Part shown: piece after piece, positions 28,310 through 31,419 of the stretch
How positions within the stretch are numbered: the first letter of the stretch is position 1
Layout of the letters: each line of letters opens with the position of its first letter
Assembly: GCF_000313135.1 (NCBI RefSeq)
Contig: NW_004457722.1
Location: 13,493 to 44,911 of the forward strand
Length of the DNA stretch: 31,419 nucleotides
Origin: Acanthamoeba castellanii str. Neff
Lineage: Eukaryota > Discosea > Longamoebia > Acanthamoebidae
Reading direction: 5' to 3'
The notes under the pieces: model-generated
Told to the model about the DNA's origin: nothing
Databases searched by the model: none
What the model saw: the letters and a program-made list of their open reading frames with translations, nothing else
Position numbers and translations under genes: made by a program

Positions 28310-31111
28310 ATGAGTACGCAGCTACCTCTTCTTCTTTACCCCCGCCCGCTCGCATTTTCCCTTTTCATCGAGCTCCCCTGGTTACCCATCTCGCGATTCG
28401 ATTGGGTTATTCAATTGTTTAGGCCCATCTTGCAGACAATTTACTTCGCGGACTCTGACTCTTCTTCTCCATTCTTCTATTCCTTTGGCCTCTGCTTTCA
28501 ATCGACAGATAAGGAGGAAGATCTCGTGCCTATCCAGGTGTTGATTGATGAGCTTAGAAATGAGGACATCCAGCTGCGGCTGAACTCCATCCACCGTCTT
28601 GACACAATTGCTGGAGCACTTGGCCCTGAGAAGACGAGGAATGAGCTTCTGCGTCATCTCACTGACGGTACGTCAACAGGCTTGTTTATTTATACCATCC
28701 ATCGTCGACGTACAACTACCTTCTGGGCGCTCGACATCGCAATTTAATTTCTGGCCATTCACATGGCGATCCCCGTTTTTTGCACTACAGAGGCCGTTGA
28801 TGACGAAGATGAAGTTCTGCTGGCGCTGGCCGAGCAGCTGGGCAAGTTTGTCGACCACATCGGAGGGCCTGAAGAATCTAAGTGCCTCCTCGAGCCCCTC
28901 GAAAAGCTCGCGACCGTCGAAGAGACAGTCGTTCGAGACAAGGTGCGCTTACTGTGACACTTCCTTTGTTCTCTTGCTCTCGCCAGTCTGGTGTTCTCAG
29001 GTTCATTCACACCTATGTCCTGTACACCAACAACAGTCGGTGGAGTCTCTCTGCAAAGTGGCCGATGTGCTGCCCGAGGCCGACTTCGTGGACCACTTCG
29101 TGCCCCTCATCAAGCGGTTGGCCACCGGGGACTGGTTCACAGCCCGTACCTCTGGCTGCGGCCTCTTCGCCAAGGCGTACTCCAGGCTAACAGGTAAGCT
29201 GAGAATGGCCAGCCAGCCTAGAATGAAGCTCTCACTCAGCCACAATTCCTGCTTCGCTGGTATTGCGTGATGGATAGATGAGCGAGTGAAGACGGAACTG
29301 CGAGAGCTCTTTGCCAAGCTCACTGAAGATGAGACTCCTATGGTCCGACGCTCCGCGGCTTCGGCCATGAAGGTACGCTTGTCGACCTGCTGAACTTTCC
29401 CTGCTGCCCCCATCCCATCCCCCCCCGGCCAGAACCTCACAATCATGTGTCGCATACGCGCACCAGAACTTCATCCCCACCATTGTGAAGGATCAGGTCA
29501 AGAAGGAGATTGTACCCATATTCCAAAAGCTGGCCAAGGACGACCAAGACTCAGTCCGTCTTTTGGTCATCGAGAGCTGCGTGGCTCTGGCCAAGATGTT
29601 CGACCAGGAGGAGAAGACCAGCCTCGTCCTCCCAGTCGTCCGTGCCACCTCGGTTGATAAGTCTTGGAGGGTGCGATACATGATGGCGGAGCATTTTGTT
29701 GAGGTACGTGCACCCCAAGGGCACTTCCATTCAACACCACAATCCCCGACACTCGCGTAGATGAATGTTGACACGGTTGCTTGTTCCTTAAACCCACAGC
29801 TGTGCGACGCGATGGGTCCTGAGATCACCCAAGCGGAGCTGATTCCCGCCTTCGTCAGACTGCTGAGGGACACCGAAGCCGAGGTCCGCACTGCCGCTGC
29901 CTTCAAGGTGACGGGCGTGGCCAAGAAGCTTCCGGCAGACGTTTCGATAAAGCACCTTCTCCCCTGCGTCAAGGAACTCGTCACCGACAGCTCGCAACAC
30001 GCCAGAGGTACGCTCCACAAACCCACCGCCACCTGAAAGGACCACCACTCATACGTCTTTCTTATTTTGCCCATGTAGCCGCTCTCGCTTCTGTCATCAT
30101 GGGTTTGGCACCCGTTTTTGGCAGAGAACACACCATCGAGCACCTCCTCGATCTCTTCCTGCAGCTCCTCAGGGATGATTTCCCTGAAGTGCGACTCAAC
30201 ATCATCTCCAAGCTCGATGAAGTCAACAAGGTGCGCTTTCTTATCACACCCGCTTTTTAGATCGCAAACAGCGGCCTCACCACGTTCGTTGCAGGTCATC
30301 GGCGTGGAGATGCTCTCGCAGTCCTTGCTCCCCGCCATCGTCGAGCTGGCCGAGGACAGGCAGTGGAGAGTTCGCCTTGCGATCATCGAATACATTCCTC
30401 TTCTCGCTGATCAGCTGGTACGCTCCTTGAGGCGCGTCCTTTGTCAGGGCCAGCGCCGTAACTGACACCGGTTTCGGGTGGCTTTGGACAGGGCGTGGCG
30501 TTCTTCGACGAAAAGCTGGGCTTCCTCTGCATGACGTGGCTGGGCGACTGCGTGTTTTCCATCAGGGAGGCCGCCACCAACAACCTCAAAAAGCTGACCG
30601 AGGTGTTCGGCGTTGAGTGGGCGCAGAACAACATCATTCCCAAAGTTTTGGCACTCTACACCCACCCCAACTACCTGTACCGCATGACCACCCTCTTCGC
30701 CATCTCGGTACGCTTCCCCCAATCCAAGAGTTCTTGGCCTCAGTTCACTGACTCACCGCCCCACTCACTACCTTAGGTCCTCGCGGAAGTGAAGGGCATG
30801 AAGGAAGTCATCCAGAACAGCATGCTGCCGCTGGTGATCAGGATGGCGGATGACCCCGTCCCCAACATCAGGTTCAACGTTGCCAAGACTCTCTACACCC
30901 TCATCAAATACCTCGATGCCACCGTAAGCCTTTCCTCTCCATGCCTCTCTCCCGTGTACAACAACCACCCACTCACCCGCACGTCGATCGTCGTCTCCCT
31001 CAACGCGTGCAGGTTGTGCAGAACAAAGTGAGGCCCTGCCTCCAGAACCTCGAGAAGGACAAGGATCGCGACGTGCAGTTCTACGCTGGACGGGCTCTGC
31101 GCGCCATCTAA
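28310..31111 (+). CDS. PPP2R1A: protein phosphatase 2A scaffold subunit A (PR65), HEAT repeats (582 aa model)
   Basis: Scaffold that holds the PP2A catalytic subunit and a variable B subunit; cytosol and nucleus. Exons: 28310-28313, 28509-28667, 28791-28942, 29037-29193, 29278-29372, 29467-29703, 29800-30007, 30079-30230, 30295-30417, 30492-30707, 30777-30923, 31013-31111; phases close. The length equals the usual 580-590 aa of PR65. About fifteen HEAT repeats are visible, with highly conserved blocks: [87 protein letters not shown] and NPxxx-type turns near the end. The first exon is only ATG plus A; the spliced start reads [11 protein letters not shown], which fits the family. Unspliced reading would add 65 hydrophobic residues that no PR65 has. 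Confidence 0.96.
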
Positions 31112-31329
31112 AAAAGAAGAAGAAGAAGGCCCAAAACGATTGTCTCCAGAGTGTGTGTTGGTGGCGAAGGTTGATGGTAGAGCAAGAAGTCTTTGTACGC
31201 TTGGCGAGGCATCCTCACACTAAAACTATGTTTTTTATTTTACACCTCTTCTCCATCACCCCCGCCCACGTGACCGAAGAATGAGAAAGAAAAGAGAGCA
31301 AAAATAGTAACTAAACAACACCGTGCAAG
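31112..31329. other. 3' flank of the PP2A-A gene
   Basis: 218 bases after the stop, starting with an A/G-rich AAAAAAGAAGAAGAAGAAGG run. An A/T-rich patch TATGTTTTTTATTTTACACC lies at about 31228-31247. I see no gene. Confidence 0.4.
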
Positions 31330-31419
31330 ATGAGACGCGTTGCATCTGTTTGCCCAAGCCGCGCTTCGATCGCCCGCGGTCGCACATCAGTTCTGCGTGG
31401 GTCCTTGGTGCCTGCGCGC
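31330..31419 (+). CDS. possible N-terminus of a mitochondrially imported protein (partial, runs off the window)
   Basis: An ATG at 31330, after an A-rich leader, opens a frame that stays open for all 30 codons to the window end. It reads MRRVASVCPSRASIARGRTS followed by VLRGSLVPAR: seven Arg, many Ser/Ala/Val and no Asp or Glu, the composition of a mitochondrial presequence. The mature protein is outside the window and cannot be named. The same DNA is also open on the minus strand, so chance cannot be excluded. Confidence 0.35.
   Translation, partial: MRRVASVCPSRASIARGRTSVLRGSLVPAR

Noticed and set aside
28310..28508. Signal or membrane anchor at the N-terminus of PP2A-A
   Set aside because: The hydrophobic reading lies in a well-formed intron, and the spliced start matches the family; kept only as a retention hypothesis.
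1..31419. Mobile elements, integrases or phage genes
   Set aside because: No transposase, integrase or terminal repeat pair was seen anywhere in the window.

Overview
The window looks like nuclear DNA of a free-living amoeba of the Acanthamoeba type. It is GC-rich and gene-dense on both strands. Nearly every gene is cut by many short introns, mostly 50-200 bases, with GTACG/GTGCG/GTAAG donors and pyrimidine-rich CAG/TAG acceptors. Coding exons have strongly GC-ending codons. The gene set mixes animal-like enzymes with fungal-type zinc-cluster regulators. The organism call is inference from these features. No rRNA, tRNA, transposon, CRISPR or viral gene was recognised.

Left third (about 55-11628): four paralogous regulators with a fungal-type Zn(II)2Cys6 cluster, arranged <- <- -> -> around one divergent spacer at 6737-7494. 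Three carry zinc cluster, basic RGRP motif, long low-complexity linker, coiled coil, PAS-like domain and a disordered tail (789, 783 and 662 aa in my splice models). The third, 7495-8781, stops after the coiled coil and has no PAS domain. Splice positions and exon lengths are conserved, so the array arose by local duplication. A small plus-strand terminal exon may end just left of the first one.

Middle (11753-24186): a 25-exon insulin-degrading-enzyme-type M16 metalloprotease on the minus strand; a 124-aa HPt-like protein that seems to lack the phospho-accepting histidine; an AGPAT/PlsC acyltransferase with one apparent single-base frame break; a SUT/SLC45-type sugar:H+ symporter; and a universal stress protein with a possible alternative last exon.

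Right third (24457-31419): a GH13 alpha-amylase-family enzyme with all catalytic residues; a small minus-strand cytochrome bc1 subunit (QCR9/UQCR10 type); a divergently transcribed PP2A scaffold subunit A made of HEAT repeats; and, at the edge, what may be the start of a gene for a mitochondrially imported protein.

The genes do not form one pathway. The amylase and the sugar transporter both handle carbohydrate and lie 1.4 kb apart with the stress protein between them. The zinc-cluster/PAS regulators resemble in layout the yeast Ert1/Rds2/Gsm1 group that controls carbon-source genes, but a link to their neighbours is speculation. Exon boundaries were assigned by hand from splice consensus, reading-frame phase and similarity to known families. 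All phases close in the recognised multi-exon genes except the acyltransferase.
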